This document shows positions 22,891-29,801 of a stretch of DNA of 29,801 nt, in pieces. Each line of letters starts with the position of its first letter. Position 1 is the stretch's first letter. Origin of the DNA: an uncultured Bacillota bacterium. Lineage in GTDB: Bacteria; Bacillota; Clostridia; Tissierellales; Tepidimicrobiaceae. The translations under genes were made by a program, and so were the position numbers. The stretch covers positions 1-29,801 of the forward strand of contig CALBUB010000052.1 of the NCBI GenBank assembly GCA_937967955.1. The letters run 5' to 3'. The notes beneath the pieces are model-generated. The model was not told the origin of the DNA. It worked only from the letters and a program-made list of their open reading frames with translations, and did not search any database.

Positions 22891-22924
22891 AAAAACAGAT
22901 AGACTAAAAGCCTATCTGTTTTTA
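22891..22924 (-). terminator. Terminator of ctc
   Basis: AAAACAGATAG and CTATCTGTTTTT form a stem with a 9-base loop, overlapping the end of the ctc coding region; the minus-strand transcript ends in a U run. Confidence 0.88.
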
Positions 22925-23557
22925 TTCTTCTTCCTTATCATCAACTACTGGTACATCTCCAGCATCCATTTCTTCTCCTTCTGTTTCTTCTGTCTCTTCC
23001 TTAGTTGGTGCTATTAAGTTGGCCACCAGCTCATCTGGCTCGTTTAATACCGTTATATTTTCATCCTTATAAACATCTAAATCAGAAACATAAATTGGGC
23101 TATTAAAATCTATATTAGATACATCTACAGTTACTGATTCAGGGATATATTTAGGTAAGCATTCAATTTCGATTTCATCTAGTTGTTGGATCAATACAGA
23201 AGGTTGTTGTCTTATTTTTTCTCTTCCGACAAGTACAATAGGAACGGTTAATCTAACAGTTTCACTCATGTCGATCTTTTGGAAGTCTACATGCATATAT
23301 TCATCTTTGATTGGATTTACTTGTATTTCTTTAATTATAGCAGGGATAGTTTTCCCTTCTAATTCTAAATCTATTAGTGCAGTAGTTCCTGCAGTTTTAT
23401 ATACCTTTTGAAGACTACCTCTGTCTACTTTAATATGTCGTGGTTCTTCTTCCTTTCCATATATCACCCCTGGTATCATGCCAGCTTTTCGCAATTGGTT
23501 TGCCTTATTCTTTCCAAGTTCAGTTCTTTCCTGTACTTGAAGTTTAATTGCTGCCAT
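22922..23557 (-). CDS. ctc: Ribosomal protein L25 / general stress protein Ctc
   Basis: L25/Ctc (TL5) binds 5S rRNA in the large subunit. This 211-residue protein has the N-terminal 5S-binding barrel ('GKNKANQLRKAGMIPGVIYGKEE', 'IKEIQVNPIKDEYMHVDFQKID') and the larger C-terminal domain of the long form ('PKYIPESVTVDVSNIDFNSPIYVSDL'). An acidic Glu/Asp-rich tail ends it. GGAGGG lies before the ATG. It is placed between bofA and the AmmeMemoRadiSam operon, unlike B. subtilis where ctc lies further along the chromosome. Confidence 0.96.
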   Translation of the reverse strand: MAAIKLQVQERTELGKNKANQLRKAGMIPGVIYGKEEEPRHIKVDRGSLQKVYKTAGTTALIDLELEGKTIPAIIKEIQVNPIKDEYMHVDFQKIDMSETVRLTVPIVLVGREKIRQQPSVLIQQLDEIEIECLPKYIPESVTVDVSNIDFNSPIYVSDLDVYKDENITVLNEPDELVANLIAPTKEETEETEGEEMDAGDVPVVDDKEEE

Positions 23558-23597
23558 GATTTTCCCTCCTTAATTAAATTTGTATTCCCTTACACTA

Positions 23598-23626
23598 TAT
23601 ATATCAAATATTTCTGACATTTGCAA
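23598..23626 (-). promoter_or_regulatory. Promoter of ctc
   Basis: TTGCAA (23626-23621) and TATATA (23603-23598) are 17 bases apart, about 40 bases before the ctc ATG. It looks like a sigma-A promoter; no sigma-B-like GTTTAA box is seen. Confidence 0.6.
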
Positions 23627-23653
23627 ATGCTGATTATGTTTTATCTTGTAGTA

Positions 23654-23917
23654 TTAAAGCATAAATTGTAAAACTATCAGTAATATGATGCCAGGTATTC
23701 CTAAAACCCCTGCAATTATAGCTGTCAGCGGATTAATGGTAATATTAATGCCAATAAAACTTCCTATTAAATTGACTATTAATAGAAGGATTCCACCTAG
23801 TATGCCATTGATTATCAATTTGATTATTAACCTTATGGGTATTACCAATAACATGCCTAAAATATACAATAAAAAAAGACCAAATAAAAAGGCTAAAACT
23901 ACACCTATATCTACCAT
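23654..23917 (-). CDS. bofA: BofA-like pro-sigma-K processing inhibitor family protein
   Basis: In B. subtilis BofA, with SpoIVFA, holds the SpoIVFB protease inactive until the forespore signal arrives, delaying sigma-K activation. This 87-residue membrane protein has two or three hydrophobic segments and the family C-terminus 'NPLTAIIAGVLGIPGIILLIVL'. AAAGGGGG lies before the ATG. Its place between yaaL and csfB matches Bacillus. Many clostridia lack SpoIVFA, so its partner here is uncertain. Confidence 0.9.
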   Translation of the reverse strand: MVDIGVVLAFLFGLFLLYILGMLLVIPIRLIIKLIINGILGGILLLIVNLIGSFIGINITINPLTAIIAGVLGIPGIILLIVLQFML

Positions 23918-23972
23918 GAATATTCCCCCTTTATTATTCCTATTATATAATAATGGACATGAGAAATATTTA

Positions 23973-24245
23973 TTACTTATTTGTAATCTCTTTTGCCTTT
24001 TTTAAAAAATAGGAATACTTTATCTTAGAGGCCTTAAGTTCATATATGGCATAGTCGATTAAATCTGGATCGGTTACCCACTCAAAATATTCTTCACTTA
24101 TCTTCCATTCTTTATGGGCATCCTTTAAGCCTTCAAGTATATGTTCTTCTTCAGTTTTTTCATTGTTAAAGCTCTTAGATAATAGATGTACATATGTAAT
24201 TATCTTCTGGGCCTTTTCTTTGTAAAAGTTTTTATCCTTAAGCAT
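23973..24245 (-). CDS. YaaL-like DUF2508 protein
   Basis: This 90-residue, soluble, mostly helical protein resembles the DUF2508 (YaaL) family: 'ILEGLKDAHKEWKISEEYFEWVTDPDLIDYAIYELKASKIKYSYFLKKAKEI', in pieces, matches the family's two-helix pattern. No function is known. Neighbour order yaaL-bofA is the same as in B. subtilis, which supports the call. Its Shine-Dalgarno (AGGGGG) lies inside a long-loop hairpin (24252-24299), a second case like spmA. Confidence 0.72.
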   Translation of the reverse strand: MLKDKNFYKEKAQKIITYVHLLSKSFNNEKTEEEHILEGLKDAHKEWKISEEYFEWVTDPDLIDYAIYELKASKIKYSYFLKKAKEITNK

Positions 24246-24251
24246 AAAAAT

Positions 24252-24299
24252 AACCCCCTACAGCTTTTATTTTTATCTTTGACATAATTGTAGGGGATT
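24252..24299 (-). terminator. Hairpin after DUF134 gene enclosing the yaaL ribosome site
   Basis: On the minus strand TAATCCCCTACA (24300-24289) and TGTAGGGGGTTA (24262-24251) pair over 12 positions with a 26-base loop. One pair is U:G in the minus-strand RNA but a mismatch on the plus strand, so selection appears to act on the leftward transcript. The arm is followed by TTTTTATG, where ATG is the yaaL start, and it includes the yaaL ribosome site. Confidence 0.5.
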
Positions 24300-24305
24300 A
24301 TACTA

Positions 24306-24740
24306 TTACCTTTGACACCAGCTATTACATTTTCTATGTTTATTGTTGCAATATACATCTACCGAATTGCAAATAGGACAAATTTCCCTATCCTTTGGAT
24401 ACTGGATAGTATAGGTAGTATTACAGCTTTTACATTCAATTTTACAGTTGACAGTTTTAAAATGGCCTCCTGTAATATTTATAGTAAGGCCATTAGTTAA
24501 GGCAAGGGCAACCTTTTTTCTAGCACTATCAATTATGTTTTGGAAGGTTTGCCTTGATATTTCCATCCTATCTGCACATTCTTCCTGGGTTAAGCCTTCA
24601 ATATCCTTTAGTCTCATGGCTTCTAACTCTTCTAGGGTTAAATCTATACAAACTATATTACCTTCACTTTTTCCCGAGGGTACAAAGCTAGTTATATCAG
24701 GAAAAAATTCAATCTTTCTACATCTAGTAATTCTAGCCAC
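24306..24740 (-). CDS. DUF134 family predicted DNA-binding protein
   Basis: This 144-residue protein matches DUF134: a conserved N-terminus ('RCRKIEFFPDITSFVPSG'), 'LTLEELEAMRLKDIEGLTQEECADRMEISRQTFQNIIDSARKKVALAL', which contains a sigma-70-region-4-like helix-turn-helix, and a C-terminal cysteine-rich extension (CKSC, CPIC and several more Cys and His) that could bind zinc or an iron-sulfur cluster. Such genes commonly accompany Mrp/NBP35 and NifX-like genes. The start is a GTG at 24740 after GGGGGA. It is the second gene of the mrp operon and a good candidate for the repressor of the palindrome at 25605-25626. Confidence 0.88.
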   Translation of the reverse strand: MARITRCRKIEFFPDITSFVPSGKSEGNIVCIDLTLEELEAMRLKDIEGLTQEECADRMEISRQTFQNIIDSARKKVALALTNGLTINITGGHFKTVNCKIECKSCNTTYTIQYPKDREICPICNSVDVYCNNKHRKCNSWCQR

Positions 24741-24760
24741 ACTAATTCCCCCAATACCTG

Positions 24761-25585
24761 CTAGTTCCCTTGGTCAATTATTCTATTAGCTATCTTTTCA
24801 AAGGTAGACTTAACTTCTTGGCTTAAATTTTTACTTCCTTCCTTTGGAATATTAGCTATACCTTTTACCATTGGAAGCTCTCCTAACAGTTCTAGCTGGT
24901 ATTCCTTTAGGAAATTGGAAGTGTTCTCTCCATCAAATATCTTGATTTTTGTATTACAGTCTGGGCACATTACATAACTCATATTCTCTACTACTCCAAG
25001 TACTGGTATGTTCAAGGTATTAGCCATATTAACAGCCTTGGCTACTATCATGGATACCATATCCTGAGGTAAGGATACTATAATCAGGCCTGTAATAGGT
25101 ATAGATTGCATAACAGTCAAGGCCACATCTCCTGTTCCTGGGGGCATGTCTATTATCAGGTAGTCTAATTCTCCCCATATAACATCAGTCCAAAACTGTT
25201 GAACTATCCCTGATACTATAGGGCCTCTCCATATAACAGGCTTGTCCTCATCATCTAATAATAGGTTTAAACTCATTACCTTTATTCCATCTTCTGTTAC
25301 AACAGGAAGCATACCTTCACTATTAGCTACAGCCCTTTCCTTGTCTACCTGTAAAAGCCTTGGTATGCTAGGGCCTGTAACGTCTGCATCCATTACTCCA
25401 ACCTTATAGCCTTTTTCATTTAACTCCTTAGCTATCAATGTGGCAACGGTAGATTTTCCAACTCCACCTTTTCCGCTCATTACTCCAATTATGTTCTTAA
25501 CGTGATTATTTGGGTTGTTCTTAATAGTGCAAGTATCTTGAGAATTACAATTGTTTCTTGAAGGGCAGTTACTACAATCGGCCAT
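24761..25585 (-). CDS. Mrp/NBP35 family iron-sulfur carrier ATPase
   Basis: Mrp/ApbC/NBP35 proteins bind and transfer 4Fe-4S clusters using a deviant P-loop ATPase. This 274-residue protein has a Cys-rich N-terminus (CSNC...CNSQDTC), the deviant Walker A 'GVMSGKGGVGKST', 'GVMDADVTGPSIPRLL', 'YLIIDMPPGTGDVALTVMQ' and the cluster motif CPDC in 'MSYVMCPDCN'. The ATG at 25585 is 9 bases after AAAGGG; ATGs further upstream are too close to it or lie in the operator. It heads the two-gene mrp-DUF134 operon. Confidence 0.94.
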   Translation of the reverse strand: MADCSNCPSRNNCNSQDTCTIKNNPNNHVKNIIGVMSGKGGVGKSTVATLIAKELNEKGYKVGVMDADVTGPSIPRLLQVDKERAVANSEGMLPVVTEDGIKVMSLNLLLDDEDKPVIWRGPIVSGIVQQFWTDVIWGELDYLIIDMPPGTGDVALTVMQSIPITGLIIVSLPQDMVSMIVAKAVNMANTLNIPVLGVVENMSYVMCPDCNTKIKIFDGENTSNFLKEYQLELLGELPMVKGIANIPKEGSKNLSQEVKSTFEKIANRIIDQGN

Positions 25586-25604
25586 ATTATTCATCCCTTT
25601 CTCT

Positions 25605-25626
25605 ATAATTGGCATATGCCAATTAT
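25605..25626. promoter_or_regulatory. Perfect 22-bp palindrome, candidate operator of mrp-DUF134
   Basis: ATAATTGGCAT is followed directly by its exact reverse complement ATGCCAATTAT, with no spacer. It abuts the -10 box and covers the predicted transcription start of mrp. Such size and symmetry fit a dimeric repressor, probably the DUF134 protein. Confidence 0.7.
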
Positions 25627-25655
25627 ATTGTATATTTATTTCGTATAGATGTCAA
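25627..25655 (-). promoter_or_regulatory. Sigma-A promoter of mrp-DUF134
   Basis: TTGACA (25655-25650), a 17-base spacer and TACAAT (25632-25627) on the minus strand. The start of transcription should fall near 25620, inside the palindrome. Confidence 0.8.
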
Positions 25656-25677
25656 TAAGTCCTGTCCTAATTAATAA

Positions 25678-25710
25678 AAAAACCAGCATAGATTTTATAT
25701 GCTGGTTTTC
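25678..25710 (-). terminator. Terminator of the chemoreceptor gene
   Basis: AAACCAGCATA and TATGCTGGTTT form a stem with a 7-base loop (GATTTTA) flanked by A and T runs, just after the chemoreceptor stop codon on the minus strand. Confidence 0.85.
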
Positions 25711-25721
25711 ATATTTATAGC

Positions 25722-27722
25722 CTATATCTTAAATCTAGCCACCAACTGGTGTAGCTCTTCTGCCAGTTCAGATAAGCTATGGCTGGCGTTGGCAATTTCT
25801 TCAATGGAAGCAGTTTGTTCCTCTACAGCTGCAGAGCCTTCTTCTGAAGCTGCTGCATTCTCTTGGGCAATAGAAGATAGATGCTCTAGTACATTTAGAA
25901 TCTCTTCTTTTGCCATATTCATCTCTTTACCAGACTTGGTCAACTCCTCAATTGCAACTACCACTTCCTTCATTGCTTCTTCAATTAGTTCATACCTTTT
26001 CCTACTATTTTCAACCCTTTGGGCTTGTTCTTCTGTAGTTTCAGTTGCAATATTCATAGTATTAACAGCCCTTTGAGTATTAGATTGGAGTTCGCTAACA
26101 ATTTGGTTAATGACCCTTGTAGATTCTTTCGATTGTTCAGCAAGTTTTCTTATCTCATCAGCCACTACTGCAAAACCTTTACCAGCATCTCCTGCTCTAG
26201 CTGCTTCTATGGCAGCATTTAAGGCTAGAAGGTTTGTCTGTTCAGCAATAGCTTCAATCAACTTGCTAGCTTCTCCAATTTTATTAGAGCTTTCATTGGC
26301 TTTCAAAATAGTGGAATGGATAGCCTTCATCCCCTTCAGATTTTCTTCTGTAATTATACTCAGACTGTTAATATCTGCTAGTCCATCTTTTACCGTTTCT
26401 GTTACTCTGTCTGTTACTTTATTTACATTGCTAATATATTGTTCTACTTTCTCAATGGTATCTCCTAATTCTGTTGCTTTTGCTGTACCTGTTTCTGTTT
26501 GATTTGCTTGCTCACTAGCACCATGGGCCATATCTTCCACCGTCTTTGCTACTTCTTGGGCAGTAATTGATGTCTGTTCAGAAATAGCAGTCAGCTCTTC
26601 AGAGGATGCTGCCACCTGCTCTGAAAAGTTATTAATTTGGTTTATTATTTCCCTTAAATTGTTAGTTAAATTCTGCATTGCATTAGCCATTATTCCAATC
26701 TCATCTTCTTTTTTCAGATAAGTAGGGTCTATATCTTCAGATATGTCTAAGTTTCCAAGCCTAGTTAAAACATCACTGGATGCTAAAATAGGCTTACTTA
26801 TGGTATTACCAACTAAATAAGTAACAATAATGCCAATTACTAGCACAATTGCTACTATCATTATGATCATTTTCTGCATCATAGGCAATGCATGTAAAAC
26901 CTCATCTTCAGTGCCAGTAATTACAAAAGTCCAATCGATTCCCTCAATAGATGCATAGCCTGCATAAACAGATTTATTATCATATTCATAATTTACTATC
27001 CCTTGGTCTTCTGATAAAATCTTTTCTATTACTTCTGCCATAGGAGCTTGTGAGGGATCAGACTTAGCTTCTTCGATAGCATTTTTTTGACCAAATACAA
27101 ATTCCGTATTTGGATGGGCAATTACAGTTCCTTTTGCATCCAATATGTATCCATAGCCCTCTTCCCCATATCCAATGTCCATAATAGTTTTAGTTAAGTC
27201 CATACCATCTCTTAAGCCAATTACAGCACCTACTATTTCTCCCTTTACTTCAATAGGTACAGCTTGGGCTAAAACTAATTGGTTAGTTTCTTTGCTAGTG
27301 GTAAAGCTAATAGCATTATCCTCACGTTGTAAGGCTCTTAAGGTAGGATCATCTTCAGGCAATTTTGTTACATCCCCACTTGTATAGTATACAGTTCCAT
27401 CCTTGTGAATAATACCAAGTCTATAAAACTCAGTATCTCCTATCATATCAAGCAAAATTGCTTGCTGCTTTTCCCAATCCATTCCTTTTATTTCTTCAAT
27501 ATTAGCTATTGCCGCCAAAGTAGCTCTATTGGTCTCTAACCTGCTCTTTTCTAATTTTGCTGCTTCTTGAGCTAATTTAACTAAATGTCCTTCCGCTTCC
27601 TCTACTAGGGTTCGGTTTGCTATTACGACAGACAAGCCCCCTATTATAACAGAGCAAAAAAATAACAATGTTGCAAATAAAAAAATCAGTCTAGTTTTTA
27701 TGCTCTTAGAATTTGTTTTCAT
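25722..27722 (-). CDS. Methyl-accepting chemotaxis protein with dCache sensor
   Basis: This 666-residue chemoreceptor has an N-terminal membrane helix (about 10-32), an extracellular double Cache domain (about 35-275; 'YGYILDAKGTVIAHPNTEFVFG', 'GIDWTFVITGTEDEVL'), a second membrane helix (about 283-305), a HAMP domain (to about 357) and a cytoplasmic signalling domain. The domain tip 'AIEAARAGDAGKGFAVVADEIRKLAEQS' is intact. There is no C-terminal CheR-binding pentapeptide; the end is 'HQLVARFKI'. The ligand is unknown; dCache sensors of this type often bind amino acids or other small metabolites. AAGGAGGAATTCTAA-ATG is the start. It is monocistronic. Confidence 0.95.
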   Translation of the reverse strand: MKTNSKSIKTRLIFLFATLLFFCSVIIGGLSVVIANRTLVEEAEGHLVKLAQEAAKLEKSRLETNRATLAAIANIEEIKGMDWEKQQAILLDMIGDTEFYRLGIIHKDGTVYYTSGDVTKLPEDDPTLRALQREDNAISFTTSKETNQLVLAQAVPIEVKGEIVGAVIGLRDGMDLTKTIMDIGYGEEGYGYILDAKGTVIAHPNTEFVFGQKNAIEEAKSDPSQAPMAEVIEKILSEDQGIVNYEYDNKSVYAGYASIEGIDWTFVITGTEDEVLHALPMMQKMIIMIVAIVLVIGIIVTYLVGNTISKPILASSDVLTRLGNLDISEDIDPTYLKKEDEIGIMANAMQNLTNNLREIINQINNFSEQVAASSEELTAISEQTSITAQEVAKTVEDMAHGASEQANQTETGTAKATELGDTIEKVEQYISNVNKVTDRVTETVKDGLADINSLSIITEENLKGMKAIHSTILKANESSNKIGEASKLIEAIAEQTNLLALNAAIEAARAGDAGKGFAVVADEIRKLAEQSKESTRVINQIVSELQSNTQRAVNTMNIATETTEEQAQRVENSRKRYELIEEAMKEVVVAIEELTKSGKEMNMAKEEILNVLEHLSSIAQENAAASEEGSAAVEEQTASIEEIANASHSLSELAEELHQLVARFKI

Positions 27723-27764
27723 TTAGAATTCCTCCTTTGCAACATTTTAATTATACATTTAGCA

Positions 27765-27791
27765 TAATTGCCAAATTCTACATTATTTTTA
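27765..27791 (-). promoter_or_regulatory. Candidate sigma-D (flagellar) promoter of the chemoreceptor
   Basis: On the minus strand TAAA (27791-27788), a 15-base spacer and GGCAATTA (27772-27765) resemble TAAA-N15-GCCGATAA with five of eight -10 positions matching. Chemoreceptors are commonly under this factor; the match is only moderate. Confidence 0.35.
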
Positions 27792-27835
27792 CATAATGGT
27801 ATACTAAATTTAAATAAAATGCAATATTGTATATT

Positions 27836-27870
27836 AAAAAGAGCCAGAGATAAATACTCTGGCTTTTTTT
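27836..27870. terminator. Orphan bidirectional terminator beside the LacI pseudogene
   Basis: GAGCCAGAG (27841-27849) pairs with CTCTGGCTT (27857-27865) around a 7-base loop, with A and T runs on both sides. No intact gene ends here in either direction. It abuts the 5' end of the LacI remnant, where the missing start codons should be, which suggests a deletion junction. Confidence 0.75.
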
Positions 27871-27887
27871 ATACTAAAAATAACTAA

Positions 27888-28826
27888 GGAGTATCTACTG
27901 CAACTGTTTCCTTTGTATTAAATGGCCTGGCTAAGGAAAAGAAGATATCGGAAAAAAACCAGCAAAAAGTTTTAGAAGCAGCAAGAAAGCTTAATTACCA
28001 ACCAAGCGCCTAAAACTTTCTGATAATAGACAATATACTGTAGGCATTTATTGGGCTTTTGACTATCATACTTTTTTTTGGCTAGATTTCTAATGGGGGT
28101 ACAAGATGAGATTTTAAAAAATAAATATCCTATTGATATAGTTATATGTCCTTTTGAGAATGGAAAACTCCATTTAAAAAAAGAACTATTTGAATTTAGC
28201 TCCCATAATGCAGCTATTATTGCTGCTACTTCTTATAAGGATATAAAATATTTAATCCTAATATGCCAGTTGTACTATTTAATCGTTTTTTACATAACTA
28301 TTATTGCGTAGGTATAGATAATATAAAGGCAGGAAGCAAAGCAGCCCTTTATTTTATAAATAAAGGCATAACAGATATAGCTGTAGTACGTTCTAAAGAA
28401 AGGTATTTAGCCATAGATATGAGATATAAAGGCTTTTTAGATACTTGGAATAAACATAAGCTAGAAATTAAAGAGGAAAATATAATATCTGCTAATAATA
28501 CTATTGAAGGTGGAATAGAGGCGGCAGAAAAGTTTTTAAGTTTATCTAAGCCTCCTAAAGCTATTTATTGTGATTCTGATTATATAGCCTATGGCTTAGT
28601 CCATCTATTTAATAAAAAAGACATAAGGATTCCAGAGGATGTGGAAATAGTAGCAGTAGGATACATGTAAGATTGAATACAGCCTTTATAAAAATTCTAC
28701 ACTACAATTGTATATCTAGATGTTCCAATAGAAAAAATGGCTGTAAAAACCCTTAGGCTAGTATATGATATATTTGGAAATTTTACCCTTGACCATATAA
28801 AATTTTATCCTATTTATAGATATTTA
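27888..28826 (+). pseudogene. Decayed LacI-family transcriptional regulator
   Basis: Joining three frames rebuilds a LacI-type repressor. Frame one: 'GVSTATVSFVLNGLAKEKK' and 'LEAARKLNYQPSA', the helix-turn-helix and hinge, ending in TAA at 28011. Frame two: 'LSDNRQYTVGIYWAFDYHTFFW'. Frame three: 'FLMGVQDEILKNKYPIDIVI' to about 28250. Back in frame one: 'MPVVLFNRF' through 'PEDVEIVAVGYM', then nonsense codons at 28668, 28674 and 28689, then 'VYLDVPIEKMAVKTLRLVYD' and 'DHIKFYPIYRYL'. Each shift equals one lost base, at A/T runs near 28011, 28072-28079 and 28250. About 13-15 N-terminal codons are absent, with an in-frame stop and a terminator in their place. The 3' end overlaps the convergent tldE-like gene. 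Confidence 0.9.
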
Positions 28827-29801
28827 ACATCTAAATTTAATGCTAAAGCTTTTTGTCCTAGGAAGGGCTCATCTTTAGACTTGCCTATATAGTCTCCTCC
28901 AAACATAGAATAGAGTTCTCCTGAAAGGCTCAGCTGAGGAAGCCTTCCAATCAGCTTTTCTCCATCAGTTAGGAAAGCCAATTGTACTGGTGTGCCAAAT
29001 ACCCCTTCTTCAGTAAAATCTCCACCAGAGGCTATAAGGGCTACTACCCCTAACTGACCCCCTAGAAGTTCCTTTAAAGTTTTATCACTAGCTTCTACTT
29101 TGAAATTTCTAGGGGCTAGAGTAGGAACCGTATCATATTCACAAGAGGCACTTCCAGTTAAAGGTAGATTAAATTTATGGGCAGTTTTCTTATCAGTATA
29201 TGGGCTTATTAGCCTGCCCTTTTCAATTAATGGATACTTAAAGCCCTTATTTACTACACCTTCTGCATCAAAGAATTCTACACTTGTTAAATCTTCCTTT
29301 TCTGCACTTTGGAATAGGGTAAAATTCTCATTGAACTTCTTATCTCCAATAAGGTCCTTAAATAGAGATGCTCCTGTACCTACCTTATAGCCATTTAGCT
29401 CTTCAATTATTTTGGAAAGGGGCATAATATCCTTATCCATAAATATTACAGGCATCTTGCCTTCATAAGGAAGTTTAACAGGGTTTTTGTAAGCAGCTAA
29501 TGTTTCTCTTATTATTTCTAATAACTTAGTCCTGTTATAATTTCTATCAGCATACATTACAAAGGCATCAATAACATTTACAGAAGTATTTTCTTTTATT
29601 AACAGTCCTGCTGTTACAACCCTATCTTTATGTACTAAATCTAGCCCCACATCATTTGTAAGTCTAGTTTCCATTTCTGTAAGATATATTTTATTGGAAA
29701 ATATAAATTCAGGAAAGTCTTCCCTCAATATACTTAACAATTCCTCCCCTTCATTAACAAATTCTTCTTCAGACAGAGTTTCCTCCCTATAATCTACTTC
29801 C
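28814..29801 (-). CDS. TldE/PmbA family protein (partial, runs off right edge)
   Basis: The frame is open to the right edge, so the start lies outside; about 328 C-terminal residues are visible. Family marks are 'GYKVGTGASLFKDLIGDKKF', 'FFDAEGVVNKGFKYPLIEKGRLI', 'NLPLTGSASCEYDTVPTLAPRNFKVE' and 'LASGGDFTEEGVFGTPVQLAFLTDGEKL' (in part), ending 'EPFLGQKALALNLDVKYL'. TldD-TldE form a protease complex that matures peptides; TldE lacks the HExxxH zinc motif, and none is visible here, so this is the TldE-like partner. The tldD partner would be expected just beyond the edge. Confidence 0.85.
   Translation of the reverse strand, partial: EVDYREETLSEEEFVNEGEELLSILREDFPEFIFSNKIYLTEMETRLTNDVGLDLVHKDRVVTAGLLIKENTSVNVIDAFVMYADRNYNRTKLLEIIRETLAAYKNPVKLPYEGKMPVIFMDKDIMPLSKIIEELNGYKVGTGASLFKDLIGDKKFNENFTLFQSAEKEDLTSVEFFDAEGVVNKGFKYPLIEKGRLISPYTDKKTAHKFNLPLTGSASCEYDTVPTLAPRNFKVEASDKTLKELLGGQLGVVALIASGGDFTEEGVFGTPVQLAFLTDGEKLIGRLPQLSLSGELYSMFGGDYIGKSKDEPFLGQKALALNLDVKYL

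Noticed and set aside
28078..28670. Two separate short genes in the LacI-like region
   Set aside because: They are consecutive fragments of one LacI-type protein in different frames, with no ribosome sites of their own.

Overview
The window is AT-rich chromosomal DNA from a low-GC, anaerobic, endospore-forming Firmicute, most likely a clostridium; Tissierellales is a guess from overall style. Support comes from a clostridial 2[4Fe-4S] ferredoxin, strong AGGAGG ribosome sites, a Met T-box leader, and sporulation genes (spmA, spmB, bofA, gin/csfB). There is no phage, insertion sequence, CRISPR array, rRNA or tRNA gene. The backbone from about 3.2 to 24.2 kb matches, largely in order, the Bacillus subtilis yaaL-bofA-csfB-yaaO-tmk-yaaQ-holB-yaaT-rsmI-abrB-metS-yabD-yabE-rnmV-ksgA segment near the replication origin, with inserted clade-specific modules.

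Layout. 0-1.9 kb holds small genes: a four-helix 'holin 4' membrane protein, a DUF1858 redox-disulfide protein convergent with a glutaredoxin-like protein, and ComFB. A CsoR/CstR-like palindrome lies in the glutaredoxin promoter and a second lies at the left edge. 1.9-7.8 kb is a leftward operon: Met T-box, metG, tatD, rnmV, ksgA, then a Glu-rich protein of unknown function. 7.8-9.7 kb carries two rightward genes: a Tyr/Pro/His-rich coat-like protein and an RpfB/YabE-type wall protein (DUF348, G5, 3D). 9.7-13.7 kb is a leftward nurA-herA-spmA-spmB cluster joining DNA end-processing genes to spore maturation genes. 13.8-15.4 kb has abrB-like (rightward), rsmI and ferredoxin.

15.5-20.3 kb is the leftward gin / yaaO-tmk-darA-darA2-holB-ricT set (decarboxylase, dTMP kinase, two tandem c-di-AMP-receptor-like proteins, clamp-loader delta', RNase Y specificity factor). 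20.4-22.8 kb is an AmmeMemoRadiSam pair: a LigB-AMMECR1 fusion and a radical SAM enzyme, biochemical role unknown. 22.9-25.6 kb holds ctc (L25), bofA, yaaL and an mrp-DUF134 operon whose promoter has a perfect 22-bp palindrome over the expected transcription start. 25.7-27.7 kb is a chemoreceptor. 27.9-28.8 kb is a decayed LacI-family regulator with three frameshifts and three nonsense codons. The right edge is a partial TldE/PmbA gene.

The most unusual features are the mrp-DUF134 palindrome, the CsoR/CstR-like sites, the tandem DarA paralogs, the nurA-herA-spmAB linkage, and two places where a terminator-like hairpin contains the next gene's Shine-Dalgarno sequence (spmA and yaaL). Family names come from recognising motifs by eye; no database search was run.
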